Program-made: the position numbers and the translations under genes | Source: Mercurialis annua | Lineage: Eukaryota > Streptophyta > Magnoliopsida > Malpighiales > Euphorbiaceae | Assembly: GCF_937616625.2 (NCBI RefSeq) | Contig: NC_065573.1 | Coordinates: 11,981,001-12,045,000, forward strand | Length of the DNA stretch: 64,000 nt | Reading direction: 5' to 3' | Part shown: positions 23,491 through 35,757 of the stretch, one piece after another | How the letters are laid out: every line of letters begins with the position of its first letter | How positions within the stretch are numbered: position 1 is the stretch's first letter | Notes under the pieces: generated by a model | Databases searched by the model: none | Seen by the model: only the letters and a program-made list of their open reading frames with translations | What the model was told of the DNA's origin: nothing

Positions 23491-24359
23491 TTAGGTCCCG
23501 GGATAGTTTAACCGAGTTAACCGATACCATCTGGTACAGTCCCGGGATAGTTCAACCGAGTTAACTAATACCATTGCTCAAATCCAACAATCGATATGAG
23601 TCCCGGGATAGTTCCACTGAGTTAACTCATTAGACATAGGTCCCCGAGATAGTTCTACCGAATTAACCTTGTATCTAGACGAAAGAGTGAGACATCTTCA
23701 GATTCTTGAACAAACAAAGTAGCGTGTAGATTTGAACTTAACTAGTGATCACGTAGTTCCTATTGTCGCCCAATAGGAAAGCATGTTTCATCGAATCTAT
23801 CCTAGTTTCAAGATAATGATGCGTGTATTTCATACAAAACTTTTTTTTACAATAAATTATGCTATGAAATTCATATAAAACAATTTGCATTTAGTAAATA
23901 ATGCATTTTCAATACATCAAATGTAAACACATATAAATGCACTACTTGCTATCCAAAAACTTTGATCATACGACACCCGTCAAGTTTCACGAGCTCCTTG
24001 TCTGGTAGCTGGTTGCCTCGCCGGACCTAGGAAACATACAAACGTAACTTGAGTAAGAATCTAACTCTATGGACATTCTAGAGTCGAGATATAAACATAC
24101 ACACAACTCGTCGAGTTCTAATCGCGTCTAACTCGATACATTCTATCTAATCTTATCGATAAAATGATATTACCTCGATACGAATGTTAGGTTTACAAAA
24201 AAAATCTTACGTCTAAACGTCTAACTTCATATATCAAAACCCTAATTAGATTCTTCATGTTCCATGTCCAATTTCATGTTTTCAGAGTCTGTAAGTTAAA
24301 TCGAGTTATAATGCATCGCGTCGGGTGTCGGGATGTCATTCTTGTGTCAAAACAAGCTT

Positions 24360-24453
24360 GGCACGTCGTGCCAGGCCTTCCTCACGTCTTGAGGTCTGCC
24401 CTCACCTCGTGAGGCACTTTCTCACGTCGTGAGGAGTGTCTTCACGTCGTAAG
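24360..24453. repeat. Dyad-motif cluster in the 5' LTR of E
   Basis: Five units: GGCACGTCGTGCC (24360-24372), CTCACGTCTTGAG (24381), CTCACCTCGTGAG (24401), CTCACGTCGTGAG (24421) and TTCACGTCGTAAG (24441). The core CACGTCGTG is flanked by matched variable bases, as GG..CC pairs in the first copy and CT..AG in the others. The period is 20-21 bp. Confidence 0.85.
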
Positions 24454-24788
24454 GACTCACATTTCTGCCCCAAACATGCTTCCAAGGTGGTTCCAATTCC
24501 GACCTATTCTCATTAAAAACACATAAATGATGCCTAAAATGTCAAAATTGAATCCAAAATCATCAAAACTGCTCAAAACCCTGGAACTTCAAATCCATTT
24601 TCAATCAAATTCACCCAACTGAATATTAAAACAACGAGCTTACCTTGATTACTCGCTGAATTACAATCAATCGGAGCTAAGAAACGTCAAAAACGGTTGA
24701 GAAACGGAAACCCTAGGTTTAGAACGATGAATGAAACTTGAGAGATTTTGCTTCTAATGTTCATTTCCTAAGCAAGTGAAATGAAATT

Positions 24789-24798
24789 CCTTTTATAG
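24789..24798 (-). promoter_or_regulatory. TATA box of LTR E
   Basis: The sense strand reads CTATAAAAGG, 393 nt into the LTR, a canonical plant TATA box. Transcription would start about 30 nt downstream, placing the dyad cluster some 310-405 nt into the transcript. Confidence 0.7.
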
Positions 24799-25190
24799 CT
24801 TAGTCAAATTCCATTTCGACTCAAGTGGCTAAATTGCTCTTTAACTCCAATTCTTAATTAACGATCGCGTCCAATTTTAAAACAGTCTCGGAATTATATG
24901 AAACTTTACCGATAAATTCTTAGTATTTTATGGACGACATCATAAAATTTATTAGTTCGGGACTCACATTTTATTTTATATTAATTTTATTAATTTTTAT
25001 TTAGTCCCGCTAATACCCGCTCTAATGAATAATAATTTTCAAATAAAATTATTATCTTGCGATCAACCTAATAATTTTATTCCGATAACATTTAATAAGA
25101 CGGTTCTTATTTTCGGCCTACTTGACCTAAATTTCATAATTTAGGACAAGCGGCACGATCTAATACCTTAACAATTTATGGGTTATCACA

Positions 25191-26230
25191 TATGCATTCA
25201 TTAAACATTCATTAGCATGTTAATTGATTAGTTTGAAAATTATTAAGACTTAATTGAAATTAAAATCGTTGGTAAACTAAGTTTATTTCGTTAGTTGAAG
25301 TGAATTAGAACTTTATGGTCTAAATAGAACTTGTGAAATTATTCAAGGACTAAATGAACCCTTATTAATTTCTTATTTATGTATATGCAAATAAAATCTT
25401 TTGTTTTACATGAAAAAATATCCTTATTATAAGTTAAAAGTTACGTCTTTGATATTTTCATTATACAAAACCTAATAACCTAAGAGAAAAATTCAAAATC
25501 CACAATCCCTAACTCAATTTCAGCAACTTAAACCTCAATTCTTCAAGTTCTAAGGCATCAGAAGGTGTAGGAGAACCTACTTGTTAAGTACTTGTATCAA
25601 TTTGTTCTTTGAGTTATAGTTTACCTCTTTGTTGCTTTGTTCTGTTTTATTCCAGAAATTGTATCTTTCGTATTTTGCATATAAGTCGAGTTATATTTTT
25701 CCAAATTAAGTGTCTTCTTCAACTTTTTTTCTTTGAGTTTAAGCTGGTTTGATCGTTTGGATACCTTAAATATCCACAACATTGTATTGTTTCAAATGTA
25801 AAAGCAGTTTTATCTCACCTCACTAAACCTTGCATAATTCATTGCTCATATGTTGCCATGATGACATTCTTTTTGATTTGGATTCTAGACTCAAAGGGAT
25901 AAAATCTAGCCAAAGGGTTTGTTAATATTATGTCAATATTACGTACAAGACATATTTTATTAGTGGCCTAATGTTCTGCCTATTAAGGGAGATATGTTGT
26001 TTATAATCATGCAAAATCATATATCAATCCATTTGTAAGAGCTTAATTTAGGTAAAATCAGTATTGCATATCTTTATAAGTATGTATATGTGATTGTGAT
26101 GGTGTTTTGGGATTTTGGGATTTTTGTTGATCATTTAGGTGCTCGTTTTGGTAACAATAGTGGAAATAGGAAGTAAGGCAGCCTTGCGACAATAACGATA
26201 CAAATATTCTTGATAAACAAGAATGAATGT
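25191..26230. other. Unassigned AT-rich sequence
   Basis: About 1 kb outside element E and before the purine-rich interior of element D. All frames are short. I recognise no gene, repeat family or RNA. Confidence 0.4.
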
Positions 26231-28843
26231 ATGTGATAAAATACACCCCAATATAAGAAATGAGCCCTAATAATAATTAATATTATTGAAATTTATCGAT
26301 ACAAGACGTGTAAGATATCAGTAAGGTACCTAAGATTGGTGCTTATCCAAGTACGATACTGGGTGAAAGAACAACGTATAAACCGAAAAGAGAAAGGATA
26401 TAGACCCAAGAAAAATACGGACCATGGAAAAGACAATGTAAGGGTAAGAATGATTAAATCATACGCGTACAATGCTTAAATACTCGATGAGAATAAACGC
26501 GAAGAGGAGTAGATCGTAATAAGGTAGGCTAATAGAAAGATGCCTAATGTAACGATTTATGAGGTAGATTGGGAAAGAGATGGATTCGATATAGCCTCAA
26601 GCGAAAGGAGCCAAGCGAATGAGTTTGACATAAGTCTATGATCGATCTCACTAATAGATCAGATGTCAGTAAGAGTCCGATATAAGTATATACGTATGAT
26701 CAAGGATGTAATACGTCGTCAGATGCGAGAAGGAAGTAGTTTTACCTCCTATCGATAGTCGATATTGGAAATATCAAAACGAGAAGAACAAGATGATCGG
26801 AAAATACGATGAGACGAGGATAATAATTTCAACGGATGATGATAAAGGAATCAATAGTCATATGTTCGTAAGAACCAAGAAGTATCATGTACAACATGTA
26901 CATTGGAATGAGATGAATAAAGTGATCGAGATACATTGGAATAGGAGCGATGAAATAATCGAGAAACATAATAAGGAAAGGATTACATCGAACAATGGTA
27001 AAGGTATTACCATTATATATGGACGATTGAAGTCAAAGGATCGAGAGATAAGAGTCGCGCCTTGAAAAATGGACGCGGAACATATTAAGAAACGTATCGA
27101 GAGCATTCAAATTCATGAGATTTAGCACTTGAGGACCATGAAGTTTGCTATTGGTATAAAAGGAAATATTTCCTATATTCCATCAGGCTTTGATAAGGAT
27201 ATCAAACGAACGATCACATAAATCTAGTCGTTGACTAAGTTAGTAAATAATCGGAGTGTTACATCAAAAGCGTGAAAGGAAAAGATAATTATAGATATGA
27301 CCGGATACGGGAAAGACACGAGGAACGTCAAGAAAGATGACATCAGACTCCGATAAACTCGGAAGTCTATGTGATGCGAAACAAAGATAGATATTATCAA
27401 GGATAGCACAACCTAACAAGAAAATATTAGGGTTAATAATAAGACTTGAGAAACGATCGAAGGAAACCGATAGAATTATTATGGAATAATAATTCATCGT
27501 AAATATCGAAGAATGCAAACGACCAAAGGACAAGGAAAGACATAGTTTGGGAATAAGAAATATATGTTAATAATAACATATCGAGAGATGGATCGAGATT
27601 AAGAAGGATAACCAAAAGAACGACGTTAGCTGCGTATAAGATAATAAGTTACGTATTATTTGGTCCAAACAAACACGGTAACCCAAATATCAAGGAATAA
27701 GGTTCTAGATAAGATAAAAGATCAACCTTATACTTAATAAGAAAAGTATAAGTACATGCTAAGTATTAATGTTAGAGGAACCTTTGGAATGAGATAAAAT
27801 TGGAATTTTTTATAACAAGACGCAGTTCCATAATCAGCCTATGAGGCTATGTTTCGGGCTAAGTTCGGACCCCGAAACCCGATTATTTTAATCGGAATCA
27901 ATGGATATAAGTAAAGGATATTGCATAGATCAAAATTGAATAATTTAATCATGCAATTATTCAATTAGATTAATTGTTTTTGAAGTTCAAAAATGAGCGA
28001 AAAACATGAATAAATTATCAGATAAAAGGTATGGCTAGTAGCCAATTTCAAGGACGATTTCAAAAATCAAAGACATGTCGGAATGAATTCGACTCTTCAC
28101 GAAATTTTTAGAGGAGGTATCAAAACATAAGAATACTGAATTTAATTCAGAATTAAGACGCTCTAGACGCTTGGTTTGTAGGCTTTAACGGCAACCTATA
28201 AGAGCTATCAAGTGTAGCCCCAAAGCTAAATCAGGAAAGCGACTTCATCGTTAGTTTAGGCATCATCGAAAAATACATTGAACCCAATGTTCAAAAAGAA
28301 AGTTGAAGATAGCGTTACGAACTATAAGGCTGTCAACTTGTTTGACAAAATGAGATACTCAACATAAGCAATTTTAAGGACCGAAGTTGACTAGAAGCGC
28401 AATTTTGGACAAGTTCAAAATAACTTAAAATATTATGTTATTCAATTAAATTGATTTAAATTAATCAAACAAGATTTTGATCAATAACTAAAGGTATTTG
28501 AAAGGACGTCTTAAGTTTGTATCGAAAATTATAGGAATATGACTTGTGTAATATTGAGAAAGCAATGACCAACAAGCGTTAAAGAATATTAACGCAAAGG
28601 AATAAGAAGCTACGAGAAGTTAACCAATGGCGGGAATAAATTCTAAACGTATAACAAGTAGGATCCGGTTATAATGGAAAACGTGTATAAAACAGCTACG
28701 TGAGGACTTATAACATGTGCAATAGTTGAAGCGACAAGTATACGCGCCACTGATGTGATAAAGCAAACGATATAAGGAAATTGTAAGATCTTTACCAGAA
28801 TAAGATAATTAAGTTATAAGAAAATTCGAGGATGAAATATTAT
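26231..28843 (+). mobile_element. Interior of LTR element D (5' truncated, non-coding)
   Basis: Purine-rich plus strand with the same character as the minus-strand interiors of A and B, running into a PPT and LTR at 28844. No gag or pol can be read. The left limit is approximate. No 5' LTR in this orientation lies upstream, so the element is truncated. Confidence 0.55.
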
Positions 28844-28855
28844 AAGGGGGGAGAA
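28844..28855 (+). other. Polypurine tract of element D
   Basis: AAGGGGGGAGAA directly before the LTR start TGTAATACCTCG, preceded by AAATTCGAGGATGAAAT, the same junction as in B and E. Confidence 0.8.
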
Positions 28856-29458
28856 TGTAATACCTCGTATGTCTGACATTGCCAAAGTGGGCAACGTGTC
28901 AAAATTGAAATAGTTAAAGCGGGCAGAAAAGGAATTATCAAAAAATAATTAAATAAAAGAGGACCCAAGTAGGTCGATAGTGAGATTTTAATAAGAAATT
29001 TCAATATCTAGAATTCCATAATGGAAATGGAATTAGACTTAAAAAGGGAAATGTGAAAAAGTGGATAAAGTGCAGTTAAATTCGAAAATTTGAAAATAAG
29101 CTTTAATTCCCGGAAAATAGAAATTAAATAGATTATTGACGGAATTTATTATTTAATAAATAATATCGAATAATTGGATATCGATATTTTTAAATCAAAA
29201 TTTGAAAGGAAAAAGTGAGAAAAAATGCATTTTAACTCAAAATGGAATTTGAGCATTTTTAGCCGAAAATTGCTAAAATAAATAATCAGAAATGGAGTTA
29301 TGAGGTATTAAGGTGATATTATTTATTTGAATAATATGAAATTTATCGCGTTCGAAAAATTAAGCGATCGACAGACTAAATTAGACGAAAGAAAAGTTCG
29401 AAATCGAAGCGTGATGAGGTGGAAAACTTTAGGATCAAAGAGAACATTTTACCATAAA

Positions 29459-29467
29459 TATAAAAGG
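29459..29467 (+). promoter_or_regulatory. TATA box of LTR D
   Basis: TATAAAAGG, 603 nt into the LTR; same sequence as in LTR E. Confidence 0.6.
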
Positions 29468-30238
29468 TCGAGGAATTGATTTAAACTCAGCAAAAATCCA
29501 TTAATCTCAGCTGAACCAAAATCATCATCTTCTTCTTCACTTTGAAGAACATATATTCAAAATATTTGATTCATCATATCTCCTTCGTTTCTCAACGGAA
29601 TTGGACAATTCTTGCGGCCACGGAACGAGGGGAGTGAGAGCTACACATCTAGAACTGAAAATCAAGGCAAAAATCACCATATCTCAGTTAGGGTTTTGAT
29701 CATTATTTCGGGTTTTGATGTAAATGGTGATGATGATGTGTTTAAGCTTGAATTTGGTGTTTATGAGATGTAAATTGATGGTTTATGCAAACTTTAATGA
29801 TTGAATTGGTGAAGCTTGAGAGTTGTGATTTGTGGGTGATGTATGTTAAGGGTTTGAGCTTCATTTACTGTTTGGATTAATAATGGTGATGATGTTTGAT
29901 TATTGATTGTTTAAGGTAATAGAAATGGTGTTGTATGATTGATTATTAATGAAATTTTCGATAGGAATTTGAGTCAAGGGTTTGGCCATGATGAGGCTTA
30001 AGGGTGTAAGGTTTGAATGATAATCTTAGGCTTTAGATTGAGTTAGTTAGGGCTGAATTGAAGTAATTTGGATTGTATAATGTTGATTACAAAGTGGATT
30101 AAAATTTTAATAAAAATGGCATGTTTAGTTCGGCCAAAATGTGTAGTTTATGCCTAAGTATTTTGAATGGTGTTTAGACATGAAATGAATGTGTTTGTGG
30201 TGAGTATATTTTACTTACTCGTATTATCCTATAAACAA

Positions 30239-30244
<6 letters not shown>

Positions 30245-30305
<61 letters not shown>
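30245..30305. repeat. (AT)n microsatellite
   Basis: About 60 bp of alternating A and T within LTR D. Confidence 0.95.
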
Positions 30306-30306
<1 letters not shown>

Positions 30307-30662
30307 GTTAGTAACAAATGCATCGCATAAAAGATACGATATATGATTGAATTCAATTGTTTGTATTTCATTGAATTGGATCATTTGTATTTGTTTGAAC
30401 TGGATTGAGTTAATTTTATTGGATTGAATTGGTTGTATATAGATTATATTGTTTTGCTTATAGGTTGATTGATTATTTGAAAATGTAAATTGTATACGAT
30501 CCGAAGAAACGAGCTACTTATTGGGCGTCAATAGGTTGTGTGATCATCGGTGTTTATAAGAGTCTAGATATTCGTACATAGAAACGTTTGATATGAGCTC
30601 ATTAAATGTTGATCATGTTTGTGATTATGAAATGGAAGGAGAATTATGTTTGGAAGATACGA

Positions 30663-30831
30663 GGTTAACTCGGTTGAACTATCTCAGGACCCGTATCTGG
30701 TGGGTTAACTCGGTTGAACTATCTCGGGAGCCACAACATGAGATTTAGAGGTGGCATGAGCTAACTCGGTTGAACTATCTCGGGACTATGCCACGTGGTA
30801 GCGGTTAACTCGGTCGAACTATCTCGGGACC
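30663..30831 (+). repeat. Four-copy 26-bp module in LTR D
   Basis: Copies of GTTAACTCGGTTGAACTATC followed by TCGGGA begin at about 30663, 30703, 30769 and 30802. The same four-copy module occurs in reverse in both LTRs of E (about 7079-7235 and 23496-23680). Confidence 0.85.
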
Positions 30832-31076
30832 GTACCACTTGGATTAAAAGGAATTTATACAAATACGATACGGATTAGAAAAGGTTAGGAGTTTAAGATT
30901 AGGGTTTCGATCGGATCAAATACTTGTCTTAAGTGAATTGTTTGCAATCGCTGTGATTGTATATGTTGAAATTGTTTGAAAATGTGATTGTATGTATATT
31001 CTAAAAATGTTATAAATGCGATGCTTATTTTGATAATATGGTAAGTAAAGTATAACTCACTCAGCTTAATAGCTGA

Positions 31077-31092
31077 CCCCCCCCCCCCCCCC
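31077..31092. repeat. Poly-C tract (16 bases)
   Basis: Sixteen consecutive C at the position where the other LTRs have 'tgacccc' (complement of 'ggggtca'). Confidence 0.9.
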
Positions 31093-31658
31093 GAATAGTG
31101 TGTTTTTCAAGTACCTCGATATGGACTTGACTAAACGATCATTGTTCATCCGATGGTTGAGGAAAGGGACGTTTAGACTCGGGACTTGTTAATTTCCACT
31201 TCTTGCAAGTTCATACATCAGTCTATTAATTTACAGCTTGGGGATGAGACCTTTGCAGTTTTTGCGACAGAAACGTTTAAACAAGTTCGGTTTGCAGATA
31301 AGGTTTGGTCTTTGAGCTTAAGGGACTCCGTAGGAGAAGAGGAATGACAGAATATTAAAGATGTTCAGATGAAGGGTTAGGTTCTTGAATAAAGGGTGTC
31401 AACTTGCTGAATTCCTTCAATACAGTTGTCCTTAATTTGATAATAGAGGATGATAAGAGATGACATTTTGATGAGCAGCAACTAGGAGGTCCTATGAGGT
31501 CAGGTTTTCAGGCTGAGAAATTAATTTCTACTCCATGTTCAGATGAGAATTTCGAACCAGAGAGAAATACTATGAATTATCGCTTAGAACATGATATAAC
31601 GAGTCCACAGAACAAATAACCAGACGTCTCTTCTTTAGAACTCTCATCGCAGGCAAAT

Positions 31659-31991
31659 GTGGTTAACTGCATGGATAATTCAGTTCAAAAAACTGATGGG
31701 TTGACAGAGCTGGTTCTCGTTCAGTCAAATGAGGGGACAGCAGCACGTTTATCTGAAAAACAAAGGGAGAAGGATGTTGTGAATTCAGGTTCGAACTCGC
31801 AAGAAAATTCAATTGAGGTAGATATTGAGATAGCTGCTGCAGTCAGGCTAAAATCAGCTTGTAGGCCATTGAAGAAGCTGAATGTGCTAGGTGCGATTAT
31901 GAGCTGTTCAGTTTTGCAAGTGGACAAAGTGAGGGAACTTTCAGACGTTAATATGGAGAACATGAACCGTTTAAAAAAGCAAGAGCTGTGA
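31659..31991 (+). pseudogene. LINE ORF1 remnant
   Basis: A 110-codon open stretch, acidic and Ser/Asn-rich, ending just before the endonuclease-encoding ORF. Its position matches the C-terminal part of plant LINE ORF1. An earlier fragment around 31240-31340 (GDETFAVFATETFKQVRFAD) may be the ORF1 core. Weak sequence identity; assigned mainly from position. Confidence 0.45.
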
Positions 31992-32169
31992 TATAATTTC
32001 TCTAGTTACTCTAGATGATAAGGCAAGTAAACGTGGAAAGTTGGTTTTGATTTGGGGATATTTGATCGCAAGTCAAAATCAGAAACAGTGTTGAAGTAAG
32101 AGGAGAAAATGGCTTTGGAAGCCTATAGACGGTATCTTTTTTTTCCTTTTAAAGATTTTTTTACTTAAT

Positions 32170-32946
32170 ATGTCTATGTCGTTATTGTTTATTTCTTGGA
32201 ATTGTCGTGGTGGTCAATCTTTCAATAGAAAGAAGAATTTTATTAAAAGCATGGTTTCTACTCATAACCTCTCATTTTTGGGATTAATTGAGACGATAAA
32301 GGAGGCTATGAATGATTTTCTTGTTAGTAAGCTATGGCCAAACTTGGATTGTAAGTTTAATTTTATTCCCTCTATTGGCGCTTCCGGTGGTCTGTTGCTT
32401 ATTTGGAATACTATATTACTGCGTAATGTTATAATTACTAGAGGGCATAGGTGTATTGTTATGGATTTTGTTTTTGATGCTTCTCCTTACCGCCACATTC
32501 TGATCTATGCGAGTAACGTTGCTTTGGAAAGGGTGTTGTTTTGGCAGCATTAAAATGATTTTTTAAATTTCATGGGTAGGATCTTCATAAGTGGTGACTT
32601 TAATGAAACGTTATGCCCAGATGAGAGATTAAATGCGATGGGTTTCACGCCACATATGTTGGCTTTGCGGGAATTTATTAACAGTGCTGAGCTGCTTAAT
32701 CTACCGATTCAGGGGAGAACTTTTACTTGGCAAAATTATATTTCAAGATCTCGAATTGAGAGGTGTTTGGTGTCGGCTTCTGCTAGTGCGCTCTGGCCTA
32801 GAATGTCATTATCGGCATTGCCCAGAGGACAATTTGATCATGTCCCGATTTATTTTAAGTCTGATAAGGTTGTTGATTGGGGCCCGAAGCCTTTTCAATC
32901 TAATGATGCGTGGTGGGATCATGAGGAGTTTGAACAAGTTTGTTAA
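32170..32946 (+). pseudogene. LINE endonuclease domain, interrupted
   Basis: Plant L1 endonuclease of the exonuclease-endonuclease-phosphatase family in two in-phase pieces (32170-32553 and 32572-32946) separated by a stop codon. Motifs in order: SWNCRGG (catalytic Asn), GLIETIKEA (catalytic Glu region), GASGGLLLIWN, SGDFNETL (Asp/Asn), GRTFTWQN, RIERCLVSA (usually R-D-R; Asp replaced by Glu) and the terminal FDHVPI (Asp-His). This enzyme nicks target DNA for target-primed reverse transcription. The stop and the altered Asp make it inactive. Confidence 0.9.
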
Positions 32947-33330
32947 AGAGAGCTGGAAAGACATTTGTTTCTCATTCAGAGATTAAAAGAGTTGAGATTT
33001 CGTATCTTAAGTTGGAACTTTGAGGTGTTTGGTGATCAAGCTAAACGTATTAAGGATATGTCAGAGAAGATTCTGATGAAGGAAATTGCGGAGGATGCGG
33101 GTATTATTTCTGAAGAGGAGAATATGATCTGATCGATTGCGTAAAGCACGCGGTAGCAATGGAACCGGGGATCGAACCATTTCTTCTGACTCTGTTTCAA
33201 ATTCGATTCTAGTCTCAAAGAGGAGTTGTTGACAGCAGAGAAGAGGTTGGAATCTCTTTAGGTTCAAAAATAAAGATTAAAATGGAATACAACAGGTGAT
33301 AGAAATACCAAGTTTTTCCACAGCATAGCT

Positions 33331-34466
33331 TTGGTTCACTATAGAAACAATCTTATTTCATTGATCCAAGCTGAAAATATCATTTATACGGAGCCTAAGG
33401 ATATCAAATTTCATATCAGAGAGTTTTATAGTCGTTTATATAGCAGAGGTGACAGCATCCGGTTTGATATTACGGGGCTGCGATTTAGCCGCTTGTTGTC
33501 TTTAGAGAGTGATTCACTGGTCACTTCATTCTCAGAGGAGGAGATTTTTGCTGCTATCTCTTCGTGTGGGGTGAAGAAAGCTCCAAGGCCGGATGGGTTT
33601 AACTTCTATTTTTGCAAGAAAGCTTGTCCTTTTATGAAAGATGTATTTATGGAATTTTTTTCAGATTTTTTCAGATTCAATATCATGCCTAAGGGTATTA
33701 ACACATCCTTTATGGTTTTTATTCCTAAGGTGGAGGGTTCAGCAAATAGAAAGGATTATAGACCTATTAGTCTCGTTAACGGTTGATTTAAATTATGATC
33801 CAATACTCTTTCGAGGAGGCTAGCGCAATTGATGCCTAAAGTTGTGTCTGAAAATCAACATGCTTTTCTTAAAGGAAGAAGTATTCAAGAATGCTCTATG
33901 ATTGCTAACGAGTTTGTCCATTCTGCTTCGAGGAATAAGGTGAAATTGCTTGTTTTAAAACTTGATTTCCAGAAGGCTTTCGACACCATTGATTGGAGAT
34001 ACTTGTTATCAGCTATGAGTAGTATGAAGTTTCCTGCAAAATGGTTAAAGTGGATGTCATGTTGTCTCATCCGCTACTACATCAATGATGGTTAATGGCA
34101 GTCCTATAGACCCTATTAGCTTGCAGAGGGGGGTGCGTCAAGGAGATCATATTTCTCCTTATCTATTTGTTATAGCGGTGGAGGGTTTAAAGCGCTTACT
34201 TGATAGATCTATGGAATTGGGGTTTACTCTGGGGTTTTCATACGCTGACAATCAGGATCCTATCTCGATGCTACAATTTGACTCGTATTCTTAGATGTTT
34301 TAAGCTAATATCGGGGCTTACTATCAACTTTCATAAGAGCTCTATTATGGGAATTCATATTAGTGAGATGGATTTATTAATATCTACGGAGCTAGTTAGC
34401 TGCAAGATCGATTCGTTTCTGATTAAGTACTTGGGTTTGCCTTTAGCTAGAAAAGACTCTCTTTAG
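33331..34466 (+). pseudogene. LINE reverse transcriptase domain, broken
   Basis: Pieces of the non-LTR reverse transcriptase in order: FSEEEIFAAISSCGVKKAPR-PDGFN (33520-33600), KDYRPISLVNG (to about 33786), ENQHAFLKGRSIQECSMIAN and LKLDFQKAFDTIDW (first catalytic Asp, about 33960), LQRGVRQGDHISPYLFVIA (about 34120), then SGLTINFHKSS and IKYLGLPLA. The catalytic box that should follow ISMLQF (Tyr/Phe-Ala-Asp-Asp) is absent: the sequence jumps from LQF to LTRILRCFKLISG after a deletion and frameshift. At least four frame breaks. Not functional. Confidence 0.9.
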
Positions 34467-34470
34467 GTGC

Positions 34471-35757
34471 TTGGGATCATGTGGTGGAGCGTGTCAAGTC
34501 GCGGTTAGCTTTATAGAAAGGGTCTTTACTTTCTCCTGCATGAAGGTTAGTGCTTATCAAATCTGTGTTGTTCAGTGTTCCGGTGTATTTTTTTGTCTAT
34601 CTTTAGTATTGCCGCGAGCAATCCAATCTCAGTTGGAATCATATATGATGCGTTTTCTCTAGAAAAAAGATGTTAATACTCAGGTTCTCAGTAAACTCTC
34701 GTGGAGGGTGGTTCGCCAAGATTTGGAAAGTGGTGGGTTAGGTATTTCTAGTTTGCAAGTTAGAAATCAATGTTTGTTGTTCAAATGGATTTGGAAGTTG
34801 AAGGTTACTAATAGAAATTCTCTTTGGTTTAAAGTCGTGGATTGGGACTTTCTAAATAACGGGGATGTCAAAAAGTTGTCGTTTATTTGAAAAGGCATTA
34901 GAAGAACCTGATGTATTGATCTAAGTGTTTGGTCAATTTTTATTGCTACTCTGAATTTCAAGGTTGGTAAGGGAGATTCTATTTCTCTTTGTTATGATTC
35001 TTGGATGAAAGATGGACCAGCTAATGTTTTATTCCCTCGGCTTTTTCAATTGTCAAACCAAAAACATGCTTCTATTAATGTTATTTTGAATGAGGGGTGG
35101 TATTGGAGGCAGCGGTTGAGAGGTAGCGAATTGTCGTTGTTAATTGATTTACATGCAGCTTTTAATGTTATGGTGCCTAGGATGGAGAGGTTGGATGAGA
35201 TCATGTGGCACGATAAATCGGGTATTTACTCTCCGGGTGCTTTGTGTAAGTTGTTGGCAGCAAACAGCAGGGATGAAGGTTTACCAAATCACCAACACAA
35301 TGGTGATGTTAGATCGCCTTCAGCAGCTGCTAGGCAAGAAGAAAATCATCAATTGGTCTCAGTTATGGAAGAGCCGAGGGAGTCGTTTGAGGGATGGTAG
35401 CAGTAAATCCAATATGTGCATGGTACTGTTAGTGTCGTTAGGCGGGAATTAAATGGTGACAAGTCAGTTGCTCAGGTTGCTTTGGCTATGGATACATGTG
35501 ATTCCTATGCTATTAATGTGGTAATTTATAGTCCTTATTTAATTGTGTGGAAATCTCAATCTCCTCCTCGAGTGAAATTTTTTCTTTGGTTAGCCGTTCA
35601 TAACCGACTCTTTTCTCTTAATTTTCTTGCAAATCGTAATATTATTACTATAGAAAATTCTCTTTGTTCTATATGTGGAGTGGTGAAAACTCAGGACCAT
35701 ATTTTAATTCATGTGATTTTGCAAGAAAAATTTAGTGTAATGTTTTGCAGAGAGTAG
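34471..35757 (+). pseudogene. LINE ORF2 C-terminal region (thumb and zinc-binding tail)
   Basis: Fragments typical of the region after the plant LINE reverse transcriptase: KLSWRVVRQDLESGGLGISS, then LQVRNQCLLFKWIWKLKV, a 'GDSISLCYDSWM' piece, and near the end WKSQSPPRVKFFLWLAVHNR with a CSICGV-type Cys pair and H (zf-RVT region, about 35520-35720). Several frameshifts and stops. Confidence 0.8.

Larger units (their letters stand above)
6414..25190 (-). mobile_element. LTR retrotransposon E (chromovirus type) carrying two nested insertions
   Basis: The outer ends are TGTCACAACCC (6414) and GGGTTATCACA (25190). The two LTRs, after removing the nested elements, have net lengths of about 2387 and 2374 bp and align along their lengths, so they belong to one element. 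The interior is 13871-15454. Flanks TGTAC (left) and TATGC (right) do not form a clean target duplication. Without insertions the element would be about 6.4 kb, so most of gag-pol is missing. Confidence 0.75.
15455..25190 (-). mobile_element. 5' LTR of element E, split by the Athila element
   Basis: LTR parts are 15455-16128 and 23491-25190, net about 2.37 kb. The sense start is TGTGATAACCC at 25190 and the end GGGTCGTGACA at 15455. It includes a clear TATA box (24789-24798), the dyad cluster (24360-24453), four 'cccgggatagttcaaccgag' modules (about 23496-23680) and the U5 block (about 15480-15531). Confidence 0.8.
28856..31190 (+). mobile_element. 3' LTR of element D, truncated
   Basis: Starts TGTAATACCTCG. 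Contains a TATA box (29459), a TA microsatellite (30245-30305), a 'cttattgggcgtcaatagg' block shared with LTR E, four 'ggttaactcggttgaactatctcgg' units (30663-30831) and an expanded poly-C tract. The U5 block and GTGACA end are missing, so the LTR is cut at about 31190 near the start of the LINE. No dyad cluster is visible here. Confidence 0.7.

Noticed and set aside
24360..24453. Regularly spaced palindromic repeats resembling a CRISPR array
   Set aside because: Plant LTR context, units only 13 bp at a 20-bp period, no unique spacers and no cas genes.
6409..25195. Target duplication for element E
   Set aside because: Flanks TGTAC and TATGC are not convincingly the same; possibly mutated, so not claimed.
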